DNA of 64,000 nucleotides from an uncultured Pseudomonadota bacterium (lineage in GTDB: Bacteria; Myxococcota_A; UBA796; SXON01): NCBI GenBank assembly GCA_903844155.1, contig CAIMSU010000039.1, positions 1 through 64,000 on the forward strand, in the 5' to 3' direction. This document shows, piece after piece, positions 1 through 8,102 of the stretch. The translations under genes and the position numbers were made by a program. Position 1 is the first letter of the stretch, and every line of letters begins with the position of its first letter. The notes beneath the pieces are model-generated. The model saw only the letters and a list, made by a program, of their open reading frames with translations, did no database searches and was not told the origin of the DNA.

Positions 1-11
1 ATGAAACGAGC

Positions 12-187
12 GGCCGGCCCGGACCTTTGCGCGACCGCCCGCCGGTACTCCGGCGCTCGCGGTCGCGCAAAGTCGCTCGATTCGCCCAAGCGAATCGAGT
101 TAGGGCCCGGCCCGGGGGTAGGCCGCCCGCGGCGGCCGGAGGGGGGCGGCGAGCAGCCGCCCCCCTCAGAACAGAGGGTAGCGCGTC
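12..187 (+). repeat. Structured dispersed repeat, copy A (5' of the hotdog gene)
   Basis: This stretch precedes the first gene and is similar, in the same orientation relative to its downstream gene, to 9401-9579 on the minus strand. It can fold into several hairpins. P2 pairs 25-38 with 59-72 (14 bp perfect) and is capped by a 6-bp stem 40-45/50-55. P3 pairs 76-84 with 91-99 (9 bp). P4 pairs 141-150 with 156-165 (10 bp). A P1 closing stem (12-20 with 103-112, one bulge) would enclose P2 and P3. The P3 and P4 arms differ in sequence from copy B yet remain complementary, which suggests selection on structure. It could be a cis-acting leader RNA, a small RNA or a non-autonomous repeat; its function is unknown. 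Confidence 0.6.
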
Positions 188-245
188 GCGCTCAACGCGA
201 TCCGGTGCCCAACGTCCCGACAAGTTTCATTATACACCCGCGCCG

Positions 246-725
246 ATGCTGCCCCTGGACTTTGCCGATCAGTGCCTCTACGGCCCCGAGTGCTGGTTCG
301 TCGACGCCGTCGAGCAGCTCGATGACACCTGCGTGCGGGTCCGGACCGACAGCACGAAGCTCGGCCCCTTCGTGGACGCGCAGGTCGTCCGGCGCGGGCA
401 TCCCAAGCACGTCCCCGGCGCGGTGATGGTGCAGCTCACCGGCACGCTTGGCAGCTTGCACACGGTCTACGTACTGGGCCTGAAGGACCACGTCGGCTAC
501 GGCACGCACATCAAGGGCGCGCGGTTTCCCTCGCTCGGGCGCATCGGACCGCCGCTGTGGGCAGAGCTGCGGTGCACGCGAATTCGCCGGTTACGCGGCC
601 GTGTGTTTGGCGAGTACGCGTTCGAGTTCTGGCAGTTCTCCGAGGCCGGCGAGCGCCAGGTCATCTACCAGAGCGAACAGTCGGCGATCTGGATGCCGGG
701 GGAGCTGGCTGAGACCGCGACGTGA
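246..725 (+). CDS. Hotdog-fold (FabZ-like) protein
   Basis: The 159-residue protein resembles the FabA/FabZ dehydratase-like hotdog family. A central HPKHVPGAVMVQL segment sits where FabZ has its HFPGxPVMPGVL active-site helix, and it is followed by strands resembling the KARFxxPVxPGD region (GARFPSLGRIGPPLWAEL). The FabZ catalytic His/Glu pair is not clearly conserved, so an acyl-binding or thioesterase-like role is as plausible as dehydration. I chose the ATG at 246 because the sequence upstream in this frame is the structured repeat, not protein-like. Its stop overlaps the GTG start of the next gene, so the two are probably co-translated. Family assignment is moderate and substrate is unknown. 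Confidence 0.55.
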   Translation: MLPLDFADQCLYGPECWFVDAVEQLDDTCVRVRTDSTKLGPFVDAQVVRRGHPKHVPGAVMVQLTGTLGSLHTVYVLGLKDHVGYGTHIKGARFPSLGRIGPPLWAELRCTRIRRLRGRVFGEYAFEFWQFSEAGERQVIYQSEQSAIWMPGELAETAT

Positions 726-1786
726 GCGACTTGCGGGCGCGCACGGCGAGGGCGGCGCTCGCGGGGTTGGCGGTCGGCTGCGCGCTGGGGACGTTTGCGA
801 GCGAGGTTACGACGGGGTTTGCGGTGGCTGTCACGCTGGTGGTCGGGCGATGGGGTCGCGGCGGGGTCGTTGGCGGCGGGGCGACGTGGGCCTGGGCGCT
901 GGTGTGGGTGCTGATGGTGCCGGTTTCGGGGAATTTGCGCGAGGGGCTGGGCCACGTGTGGCCCGTGGCGCCGCTGTTTGTCGTGCCGACGCTGCTGAAG
1001 GCGGCGCGTTCGGGCGAGGGACGGACCGGGGCCGGGTCGACGGCTCTGGCGACGGCCGTACGCGCTGGGCTGATCGCGGCGGCGCTGCTGGGCGCTGAGG
1101 CGTCGGTCGAGGGGTGCTTTCGAGAGGCGCAAGGACCGTTTTCGCACCACCTGACGCTCGCCTACGTCCTGCTCCCGCCGCTCGGCGTGGCGCTCCAGCG
1201 GCGGTCGGCGCTGGCGTTCCCGATCGCGCTCGGGGTGCTGGGGAGCCGCGCTTCCGGAGCGCTTTTCGCGTTGCCGGTCACGGTCTTGCTCGGGGTCTGG
1301 GCTGCACGGGACGCGACGCTTGGCCGGGTGTCGTCGCCCCGTCGTTCGGGACTCGCCGCGCTCCTCGGCATGCTGCTGACGGCGTTTGCGCTTCCCCTCG
1401 GCGACGCAAAGGAGCTCGGCGAACGGGCGGTGTTGTGGACGGGCGGCCTGGAGCTTGGCCTGGGGGCGGCAGGCCCCGCCGGTCCAGGGGGCTATCCGGC
1501 CGCCAGCGCACCCCTCTACAATCAGCTCCAATCGGGCTTCTGGTTCCCGAACCACGCCCACGACAGCGCGACCCAGGCGCTCGCGGTGCTGGGCCCGGCC
1601 GGCTGGCTCGTCGGGCTGGCGTTCGTCGCGGCGCTGTTCGACGCGTTTGGCGGGGGCGCGGCCGCGGGGCTGGCCGGCGTCTGCATCGGCAGCTTGACCC
1701 AGGACAACTTCGGGGATCTGGAAGTCATCCGGTCGGTCGTGATCTGGGGGGCCATCGCTGGCGCTCGGCAAACATTCACCTCGTAA
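722..1786 (+). CDS. O-antigen ligase / Wzy-like membrane protein
   Basis: A 354-residue polytopic inner-membrane protein rich in Ala, Gly, Val and Leu segments. Near residue 275 the FPNHAHDSATQALAVLGPAG loop matches the periplasmic H(A/S)HN-type loop of the WaaL/Wzy O-antigen ligase superfamily, preceded by a GERAVLWTGGLEL segment typical of the same loop. Members join or polymerise undecaprenyl-linked glycans at the periplasmic face. The start is GTG at 722, overlapping the previous stop (GTGA), which indicates coupling to the hotdog gene. No other glycan genes are adjacent, so its substrate cannot be inferred. Length is slightly short for the family, and the N-terminal boundary is supported only by the overlap. 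Confidence 0.6.
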   Translation: MSDLRARTARAALAGLAVGCALGTFASEVTTGFAVAVTLVVGRWGRGGVVGGGATWAWALVWVLMVPVSGNLREGLGHVWPVAPLFVVPTLLKAARSGEGRTGAGSTALATAVRAGLIAAALLGAEASVEGCFREAQGPFSHHLTLAYVLLPPLGVALQRRSALAFPIALGVLGSRASGALFALPVTVLLGVWAARDATLGRVSSPRRSGLAALLGMLLTAFALPLGDAKELGERAVLWTGGLELGLGAAGPAGPGGYPAASAPLYNQLQSGFWFPNHAHDSATQALAVLGPAGWLVGLAFVAALFDAFGGGAAAGLAGVCIGSLTQDNFGDLEVIRSVVIWGAIAGARQTFTS

Positions 1787-1927
1787 GTGGCTGAAAGCGC
1801 GCGATTGGCGAGAGCAATGGCCCCCCAGCGCGCTGTTCCGCGCAAGATCGGGGATGGACGCCGTCTTCGGCGGCGGGACCCGAACTTGGCCTTGGAACTG
1901 CGGGAAGTCAGCGTCGATCCTGGCGCG

Positions 1928-1947
1928 GTCGGGCGTCCGCGCCCGAC
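1928..1947. terminator. Hairpin between convergent genes
   Basis: An 8-bp perfect stem (1928-1935 with 1940-1947) with a TCCG loop lies in the 214-bp gap between the convergent ligase-like gene and the YcaQ-like gene. It has no U-tract on either strand, so a bidirectional terminator role is inferred from position and stem strength only. Nothing else is recognisable in 1787-2000. Confidence 0.4.
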
Positions 1948-2000
1948 GCGGAGCAGCCGGCCGGAGCACTGCGACGGCGAGCGCCAGGATCGGCGGGCGC

Positions 2001-3128
2001 TCACGCTGGCGTGAGCACCGCCCGGTTGTGGCGGGCGAGCCGTCGAAGCGCCGATTTCGGCACATCGCCCCACGTCTTCAGCACCCGCAGCGTCCCGCCC
2101 TCTGCGCTGCCCGCGCGGGTCGTCCGCTCGCGCACCGCCTCGACCCTTCCGATGAGGCCGGGCATCCCATCCTCGCCCATCCCGAGGACGGGGCACACGT
2201 AGTACCCATAGGTGCGCCTGGCGGCCGGCTTGTAGACCTCCCAGACGTAATCGAAGCCGAACGCCTCGGCGACGAGCGCGCGGTCCCAGATCAGCGCGTC
2301 CAGCGGCCCGAGGACGACGGCCTCGACCGCCGGCAACGTCGGCACGTCGCCCGGCAGCTTCAGGTACCGGCGTTTGCCGACCTGAACCTCCGTCAGCCGT
2401 CCCGCTTCCAGCAACCGCTCGACGGTCCCGTCCGTCCGCGTGGCCGCCAGGATCGACCAGTACGGCCCCGACTGCCGCGACAGGAGCCCCGCCGCCCGCA
2501 CCCGCTCCACCACCATCTCCTCGTCGAACCGCCCGATCGGCTGTCCCGTCGCCCAGCCTCCCAGGGCTCGCTCCGGCAGGTCGTACACCCGCTCGGCCCG
2601 CCCCTTCCGCCCCGACACCACCAGCGCACAGCGCGTCCACAGCACCTCCGCCGCCAGCGCCGCCCGCGAGCTTGTGCTCTTCCAACCGGACCAGTCCATC
2701 GGCTCCGCCTTCCCCCGGTCGCTCAACTCACGCGTGGTCAGGGGCCCGCGTTCGGCCACCTCCGCGAGCACGTCCGCGAGCAAGGCCTCGTCGAGCTTGA
2801 GCATGCGCTCGCTGTTGCGCCACCACGGTGTCTCGACCCCCTGCGCCCGATAGTGCGCAAAGAACCTGGGCGCGATGAGACAGCGCTCCTTCGCGAAGTG
2901 TTCAAAACCGTGGCCAGCGGTCTCCCGGTACACGTCGCCGAGGCGAGCTTCGGGCAGGCGCGCGAAGGCGACGAGATCGGCGTTGGTGCCAACGCGGTCG
3001 AGCGGATCGAGCTGGATGACGCCGAGGCGGTCGAGGAGATCGCGGCAGGAAGTCGGCGTTGGTCCTCCGAAGCCGGTGGCGTGGAGGAGGACGGCGCGGG
3101 TCTGGAGGGGGGAGAGCGTGGTCGGCAC
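2001..3128 (-). CDS. YcaQ/AlkX-type winged-helix DNA glycosylase
   Basis: A 375-residue member of the HTH_42 / YcaQ (AlkX) family, winged-helix DNA glycosylases that excise bulky alkylated bases and unhook DNA interstrand crosslinks. The N-terminal stretch LLDRLGVIQLDPLDRVGTNADLV contains the QxD catalytic motif (QLD near residue 40) followed by the family's R/N-rich segment. The mid-region EERVRAAGLLSRQSGPYWSIL and the C-terminal VLGPLDALIWDR segment are also family hallmarks. Length is typical. It runs convergent to the ligase-like gene and in the same direction as the following long set of minus-strand genes. A role in cytoplasmic DNA repair is inferred from the family. Confidence 0.8.
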   Translation of the reverse strand: MPTTLSPLQTRAVLLHATGFGGPTPTSCRDLLDRLGVIQLDPLDRVGTNADLVAFARLPEARLGDVYRETAGHGFEHFAKERCLIAPRFFAHYRAQGVETPWWRNSERMLKLDEALLADVLAEVAERGPLTTRELSDRGKAEPMDWSGWKSTSSRAALAAEVLWTRCALVVSGRKGRAERVYDLPERALGGWATGQPIGRFDEEMVVERVRAAGLLSRQSGPYWSILAATRTDGTVERLLEAGRLTEVQVGKRRYLKLPGDVPTLPAVEAVVLGPLDALIWDRALVAEAFGFDYVWEVYKPAARRTYGYYVCPVLGMGEDGMPGLIGRVEAVRERTTRAGSAEGGTLRVLKTWGDVPKSALRRLARHNRAVLTPA

Positions 3129-3153
3129 GCGTCCGTCTACCCCGGCGGCCGGT

Positions 3154-4557
3154 TCAGCCCGTCAACATCCGCACCCCTGCCGACGCCTTGCGCATGAAGT
3201 CCTTGCGGGAGCGGATCTGTGTGAGGTTCCTCGCCACGAATTTGGGACGCCAGTAGAAGCGCCGGTACGCGTGGTTGAGCATCTCGCGCAGCTCCGCGCG
3301 CGTGAAGTACTCGTCCCAGACCTGGGCCTTGAAGTCCTCCTTCGGGTTGAGCATGAAGTCCATCCACGGCTGCAGGTCGAGGACGCCGTCGCGACGGCCC
3401 TCGTCGTAGAGCGTCGTGCCTGGAAAGGGAGTGAGCACGTTGAACATCACGAAGTCGGGGTCGAGGGCGATGGAGTAGGCGATGGTGTCCATCACGTCGT
3501 CGCGCGTACGCTCGGTCGGTGTGCCGATCATGAAGTAGGCGACGGTGTGGATGCCGATCTCCCGACAGAGCTTGAAGGCGTTCTCGATCTCGCGGACAGT
3601 GACGTCTTTTTTGAGCCGTAAAAGCCCCTCTTCCGTCCCTTGCTCGACGCCGAACTGGATGCGGTGGCAGCCGGCCGCCTTCATCTTCGTCAGCAACTCC
3701 CGCGTCATCCCCTTCACGCGAAAACGCACGGTCCAGCGGAGCTTCAGGCCGCGCTCGATGATGGCGTCACACAGGTCCATCACGCGCTGGTTGGTGATGT
3801 TGAAGGTGTCGTCGACGAAGTAGAACTCCTCGATGCCGAGGTCGAGGCACGCCTTGATCTCCTCGCATACGCGGGCCGGGCTCATCACCCGGTAGCGGTG
3901 GCGCGGGGTGTTGCAGAACGTGCAGCGATAGGGACAGCCGCGGGAGGAGATGAGTGTCGTGAACACGCCGCCCTCGCCCATCACGTCGTAGTAGCGCTTG
4001 TAATCCACCATCGTGCGGTCGATGATCGGGTAGTCATCGAGGTTGTTGGAGAAGTAGACGTCCTGGTCGGGCACCGGGTCGTCGGGGTGACACATCGTCC
4101 CCGGGATGCCCTTCGGCGTCTCGCCGCGCGCCCACGCATCACACAGGTCCAACATGGGCTTCTGCCCCTCGCCCTTTACCACTGCATCGACGCCCGCGAG
4201 CCCGATGCACTCCTTCGGGAAGTCCGAGACGTGCGGCCCACCGACGACTGCGTACTTTGCCCCGGCCTTCTTGGCCGCGGCCACCGTCTTGAGCACGTCC
4301 ACGAGCTGCACCGTGAACGCGGTGATGCCGACGACGTCTGGCTTGAAAGCGGCGACCCGGCGTTCAAGCTCGTCATACTCCAGATCATCGAGCTGCGCGT
4401 CGAGGATGGTGACCTCGTGCGTCGACTGGGTCTTCAAAAACTCCGCGATCGCCATCAGCGCCAGCGGCGGGTAGCTCAGGTTCTCCGCGGAGACGGCCTC
4501 GGGGACCTCGCTCTCGACGGTGTGCTTCGCAGGGGGGCGGATGAGCATGATGCGCAT
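3154..4557 (-). CDS. B12-binding radical SAM protein
   Basis: A 467-residue class-B radical SAM enzyme. The N-terminal Rossmann-like cobalamin-binding domain (MRIMLIRPP start, VVGGPHVSDFP near residue 100) is followed by the radical SAM core. The cluster motif CPYRCTFC (near residue 210) supplies the three cysteines for the [4Fe-4S] cluster; YFVDDTF and GVEQGTEEGL are the usual downstream strands. Such enzymes perform methylations or rearrangements on small molecules or lipids; the substrate is not evident from neighbours. The ATG at 4557 is preferred over the GTG six codons earlier because a GGAGGA ribosome site lies about 10 nt upstream of it. Confidence 0.85.
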   Translation of the reverse strand: MRIMLIRPPAKHTVESEVPEAVSAENLSYPPLALMAIAEFLKTQSTHEVTILDAQLDDLEYDELERRVAAFKPDVVGITAFTVQLVDVLKTVAAAKKAGAKYAVVGGPHVSDFPKECIGLAGVDAVVKGEGQKPMLDLCDAWARGETPKGIPGTMCHPDDPVPDQDVYFSNNLDDYPIIDRTMVDYKRYYDVMGEGGVFTTLISSRGCPYRCTFCNTPRHRYRVMSPARVCEEIKACLDLGIEEFYFVDDTFNITNQRVMDLCDAIIERGLKLRWTVRFRVKGMTRELLTKMKAAGCHRIQFGVEQGTEEGLLRLKKDVTVREIENAFKLCREIGIHTVAYFMIGTPTERTRDDVMDTIAYSIALDPDFVMFNVLTPFPGTTLYDEGRRDGVLDLQPWMDFMLNPKEDFKAQVWDEYFTRAELREMLNHAYRRFYWRPKFVARNLTQIRSRKDFMRKASAGVRMLTG

Positions 4558-4635
4558 GGGGCCATCGTCCTCCACTGGGGCGGCGCGGTCAACCGACCCC
4601 GCCCTGCGATCCGCCTTTCGGTAGTCCAGGCGGTG

Positions 4636-7600
4636 CTACTGAACGGTGCGCGCGACGCGGAAGCCGGTGTTGAAGTCCGGGTAGCTGGGCTCATGGTAGT
4701 TCCGCCACGCCACGTCCTGCTGGTAGTCGGGATCGAGCCATCCACCCCCACGGATCACCCGGTAGCCGGTGCTCGCAGCGGCGCCCTCCGGATCGGTGTC
4801 CGGGCCCGCGTCGTAGGCGTCGAACCAGTCGTTCGTCTGCTCCCACAGGTTCCCGGTCATGTCGTAGATGCCGCAGGCGTTCGCCGTCTTCGTCCCCACG
4901 GCGTGCGGCGTGTACCCTGAGTTGTCGGCGTACCAGGCGACCGCCCCCAGCAGCGACGCCCCGGAGTACGAGGTGTCGTCGCCGCAGCGCGCCGCGTTCT
5001 CCCACTCCGCCTCGGTGGGGAGCCGGAACCCCTCGCACAGGTAGATGTCACCGGCCTCGACGCACGAGAGATCGGACGTGGCGTCGGAGCCGGTGCACGT
5101 GTAGCACTCGGCGTAGCCGGCGTCGTCCGAGAGGTCGTTCGCATACTTTGCAGCCTGATACCAGCTGACCGTCTCGACCGGGCAGCTGTCCCCGCACGTG
5201 GAGAAGTCCGAGGGGCGCGACCCGGTGACGGCGAAGTACTGCCCTTGTGTGACCTCGGTCAGGCCGATCCAGACGTCGTTCGTGAGGGTGACGGACCGCG
5301 GATCCGTCGACGGGCTGCAGCTGATCTGCCCCCCTGTGCATCCCATCTCGAACGTGCCGCCACAAACGGCCTGAAACTCAGGGGCGCCGCCGACGAGCGA
5401 GACAGCCCCGCCGTTGCTGCAGGCGTAGCTGGAGACGACGTCGTCGGTGACGGCGCTGGAGGTGAGCGTGCCGTCGCTGGTCTGGACGCTACAGGTCCAA
5501 TCGGCGTCGCCGGTCACGTCGGTGCCGGGGACGATGCTGGACTTACCGAGCGTAGTGGCGCCCGTGTAGGCGCTGCCGTTGTCCCACGTGAACACGTAGC
5601 TGAGCGTGTCCCCGGCGTCGTCGTCGGTCCCACCGGTGACGACGGTGCAGTGGAGGGCGTCGCCGGTGAGCGGCTCGGCCGGCGTCATGCGGATCGACAC
5701 CGGCGCGGTCGGAGGGGAGTCGGCGATGGTGATTGGCGTGCTGGTCACGGCCGTGCCGAGGGTCTCGCCGTCGCTCGGGGTGACGGTGACGGTGACGACG
5801 TCGTCGCGCTCGAAGTAGGTGACGCCCGAGAGCGAGGTGTCGCTCGTCCCTCCGACGCCCGACCCGTTCACCTTCCAGCCGTAGGTGTACGTGATGCCGT
5901 CGCTGTCGGCGTCGCTGGCGGTGACGGCCACGGCGAGGGTGTCGTTCGTGTACGCCGTGGTCGGGGTCACGCTGACCAACGAGATCACCGGCGGTGAGTT
6001 CTTGGCGGTGATCGTCGCGCTGGTGACGGGCGTGCCGGCGTCGGTGCCGTCGGTCGGCGTGGCAACCACGTAGATGAGCTGATCCTTGTGGTACAGGGTC
6101 GACGCGAGGGTGGGCGTCGCGGCGACGGCGACGGCGTCGACGTACCAGACGTAGCTCTCGTTGATCGGGTCGCCATCGGCGTCGGATTCGGTGCCGAGGG
6201 AGGCGGTGAGGGTGTCGCCGTGCACCGGGTGGGCAGGCAGGACGCTGACCTTCGACAGCGTCGGCGGCGTGTTCGCGATGGTGAGGCCGACGCCGTCCAG
6301 CTCGCTCCCGGACTTCTCCCCGTCGTAGGGCGTGGCCTTGCACGTCACGAATTGGTCGCGGTCAAAGTAGGTACCGTCGATCGTCGCGGTGGTGGCGACG
6401 GTCGTGGCATCCGCCGTCCAGACGTAGGTCCAGCCCTCGGCGTCGCCGTCGGCATCGGAGTACCCGCTGGGGACGCAGGTGAGTGTGCTGGATTCGGTCG
6501 CGGAGGACGGGCTGACGACGACGCCGGTGCCCGAGGGTGCGGAGTCCGAGATGGTGAACGGGGTGCTGCTGACCGGCGTGCCGTCGGTCGTGCCGTCGCT
6601 TGGCGTCACCACCACCCAGACGGACTCGCCCTTGGAGAACGCGCTGCCATCGAGCGTGCCGTCCGTGCCGACGGGTGCGCCGTCGACGTACCAGGCGTAG
6701 GTAGTGCTGAGCGCGTCGCCGTCGGCATCGTCGCCGAGCACGCTGACGGACAACTCGTCATTCGTGTACGCCGGGTTCGGCGAGACGGAAACGGTGTTGA
6801 GGTACGGCGCGCTGTTGACGACCGTCACGGGCGCGCTGGCGACGGGCGCTCCGACGAGGCCGAGCTCGTCCGTCGCCGTCGCCGTGACGATGACGTTGTC
6901 GCCCTTCCGGAACGAGCCCGGTGCGAGGCTGGCACCGGTCGCGTCGGAGGGGTCGGACGGGACGGACGTGCCGTTCACGGTCCAGGCGTAGCTCAGGCTG
7001 AGCGCGTCCGCGTCGGCATCGTCGGCGGTCCCGGGGAGGGCGGTCAGCTCGTCGGTCACCGTGGGGGACGCGGGCGAGATGCTGACGGCGTCAAGCGTTG
7101 GCGCGGTGTTGGAGACGGTGACGGGCGCGGCGATGAGGGCGACGCCCGCGTCCGTGCCGTCGAACGGCGTGGCGGTGCAGTCGAGGACGTCACCATGGAG
7201 GAACGCCGAGAACGTCGGGCCGGTGGCGCCCGAGTCGACGCCGTCGACGGTCCAGGTGTAGGTCCAGCCCTCGGGGTCGTGGTCGAGGTCGGCGTAGCCG
7301 GTCGGCGTGCAGGTCGCTGTGTCGCCGATCCGGAGCGTGGCGGGCAGGATGGTGACGCCGGTGCCGGTCGGCGCTGCGTTCGCGATGGTCAGGCTGGCTG
7401 TGGCGACGAGGCCATCCTCGTACCCGTCGTTCGGGGTCACGCTCACGCCGACGGCGTCGCCCTTCTTCAGGACGGTCGCGGGCAAGGTATCGGTGGTGGC
7501 GCTGTCGACGACGATGCTGTTGACGGTCCACACCCACGTGAGCGCGACGGGGTCGCCATCCGCGTCGCTCGCGACGGGTGCCGCGACGAGGGTGCTGTCG

Positions 7601-8064
7601 AGGTACGCCGGGTCCGGCGAGAGCGTCACGGACACCACGGGCGCGGTCTCGCCAACGGTCACGCTCGCGGTCGCCGGCGTGCCAAGCAGCGTGCCGTCGC
7701 TCGGCGTGACGGAGACGGCCCAGACGTCCAATCGAGCGGTCGTGCTGGCCGGGATCGCGTTCGCGGTGACGGACGAGGCCGCTCCGTTGACGGTCCAGGC
7801 GTAGGTGTACGCGACGGCGTCGCCATCCGGGTCCACGGCGTCGGTCAGGATGGCGGCTGTCAGCGCGTCGCCCGCGGCCGGGTTCGTCGGCGTGATCCCG
7901 ACGACGAGGCCCTCGGGCGCGCGATCGGCGGCGGAGTCTGTGCCGAGCGCGGTGTCCGTCGTGCCATCGCTGGGCGGGAGCTTCGGGACGCAGCCGGTCG
8001 CCAGGAGCAGGCCGAGCACCGGGGGGATGAGGCGGACGGATGGGGTCAATAGGGGCGCGCGCAT
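4636..8064 (-). CDS. Lipoprotein with Ig/PKD-like repeats and C-terminal FGE (SUMF1-like) domain
   Basis: A 1,142-residue secreted lipoprotein. The N-terminus has a signal peptide ending in a LLATGC lipobox. Residues about 45-870 consist of roughly ten tandem repeats of about 85-90 residues, each with a DxDGDxxxYxWTVNG-like strand and an SVTPSDGT-like strand, resembling PKD/Ig-like adhesion modules. Residues about 885-1142 form a formylglycine-generating-enzyme / sulfatase-modifying-factor fold (GGTFEMGC, RLPTEAEWENAARCG, DMTGNLWEQTNDW, RVIRGGGWLD, RNYHEPSYPDFNTGFRVAR). The C-terminal fold is often used as a ligand-binding or effector domain rather than an enzyme in bacterial surface proteins. 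The start ATG at 8064 is fixed by the signal peptide; no strong Shine-Dalgarno is visible. Confidence 0.85.
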   Translation of the reverse strand: MRAPLLTPSVRLIPPVLGLLLATGCVPKLPPSDGTTDTALGTDSAADRAPEGLVVGITPTNPAAGDALTAAILTDAVDPDGDAVAYTYAWTVNGAASSVTANAIPASTTARLDVWAVSVTPSDGTLLGTPATASVTVGETAPVVSVTLSPDPAYLDSTLVAAPVASDADGDPVALTWVWTVNSIVVDSATTDTLPATVLKKGDAVGVSVTPNDGYEDGLVATASLTIANAAPTGTGVTILPATLRIGDTATCTPTGYADLDHDPEGWTYTWTVDGVDSGATGPTFSAFLHGDVLDCTATPFDGTDAGVALIAAPVTVSNTAPTLDAVSISPASPTVTDELTALPGTADDADADALSLSYAWTVNGTSVPSDPSDATGASLAPGSFRKGDNVIVTATATDELGLVGAPVASAPVTVVNSAPYLNTVSVSPNPAYTNDELSVSVLGDDADGDALSTTYAWYVDGAPVGTDGTLDGSAFSKGESVWVVVTPSDGTTDGTPVSSTPFTISDSAPSGTGVVVSPSSATESSTLTCVPSGYSDADGDAEGWTYVWTADATTVATTATIDGTYFDRDQFVTCKATPYDGEKSGSELDGVGLTIANTPPTLSKVSVLPAHPVHGDTLTASLGTESDADGDPINESYVWYVDAVAVAATPTLASTLYHKDQLIYVVATPTDGTDAGTPVTSATITAKNSPPVISLVSVTPTTAYTNDTLAVAVTASDADSDGITYTYGWKVNGSGVGGTSDTSLSGVTYFERDDVVTVTVTPSDGETLGTAVTSTPITIADSPPTAPVSIRMTPAEPLTGDALHCTVVTGGTDDDAGDTLSYVFTWDNGSAYTGATTLGKSSIVPGTDVTGDADWTCSVQTSDGTLTSSAVTDDVVSSYACSNGGAVSLVGGAPEFQAVCGGTFEMGCTGGQISCSPSTDPRSVTLTNDVWIGLTEVTQGQYFAVTGSRPSDFSTCGDSCPVETVSWYQAAKYANDLSDDAGYAECYTCTGSDATSDLSCVEAGDIYLCEGFRLPTEAEWENAARCGDDTSYSGASLLGAVAWYADNSGYTPHAVGTKTANACGIYDMTGNLWEQTNDWFDAYDAGPDTDPEGAAASTGYRVIRGGGWLDPDYQQDVAWRNYHEPSYPDFNTGFRVARTVQ

Positions 8065-8102
8065 GTGGGGAGGGTAGCGGAATCGGGGCGGTGGGGCCAC
8101 CC

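Noticed and set aside
27-245. Longer N-terminus for the first gene
   Set aside because: This part lies in the structured repeat and its translation is Arg/Gly/Pro-rich without family similarity.
665-2065. Minus-strand open frame of about 466 codons
   Set aside because: Arg/Pro/Gln-rich composition and overlap with the membrane protein on the other strand mark it as a shadow.
5245-8052. Plus-strand open frames opposite the FGE lipoprotein
   Set aside because: They mirror the repeat gene's codon bias. The minus strand has the signal peptide, repeats and FGE domain in one frame.
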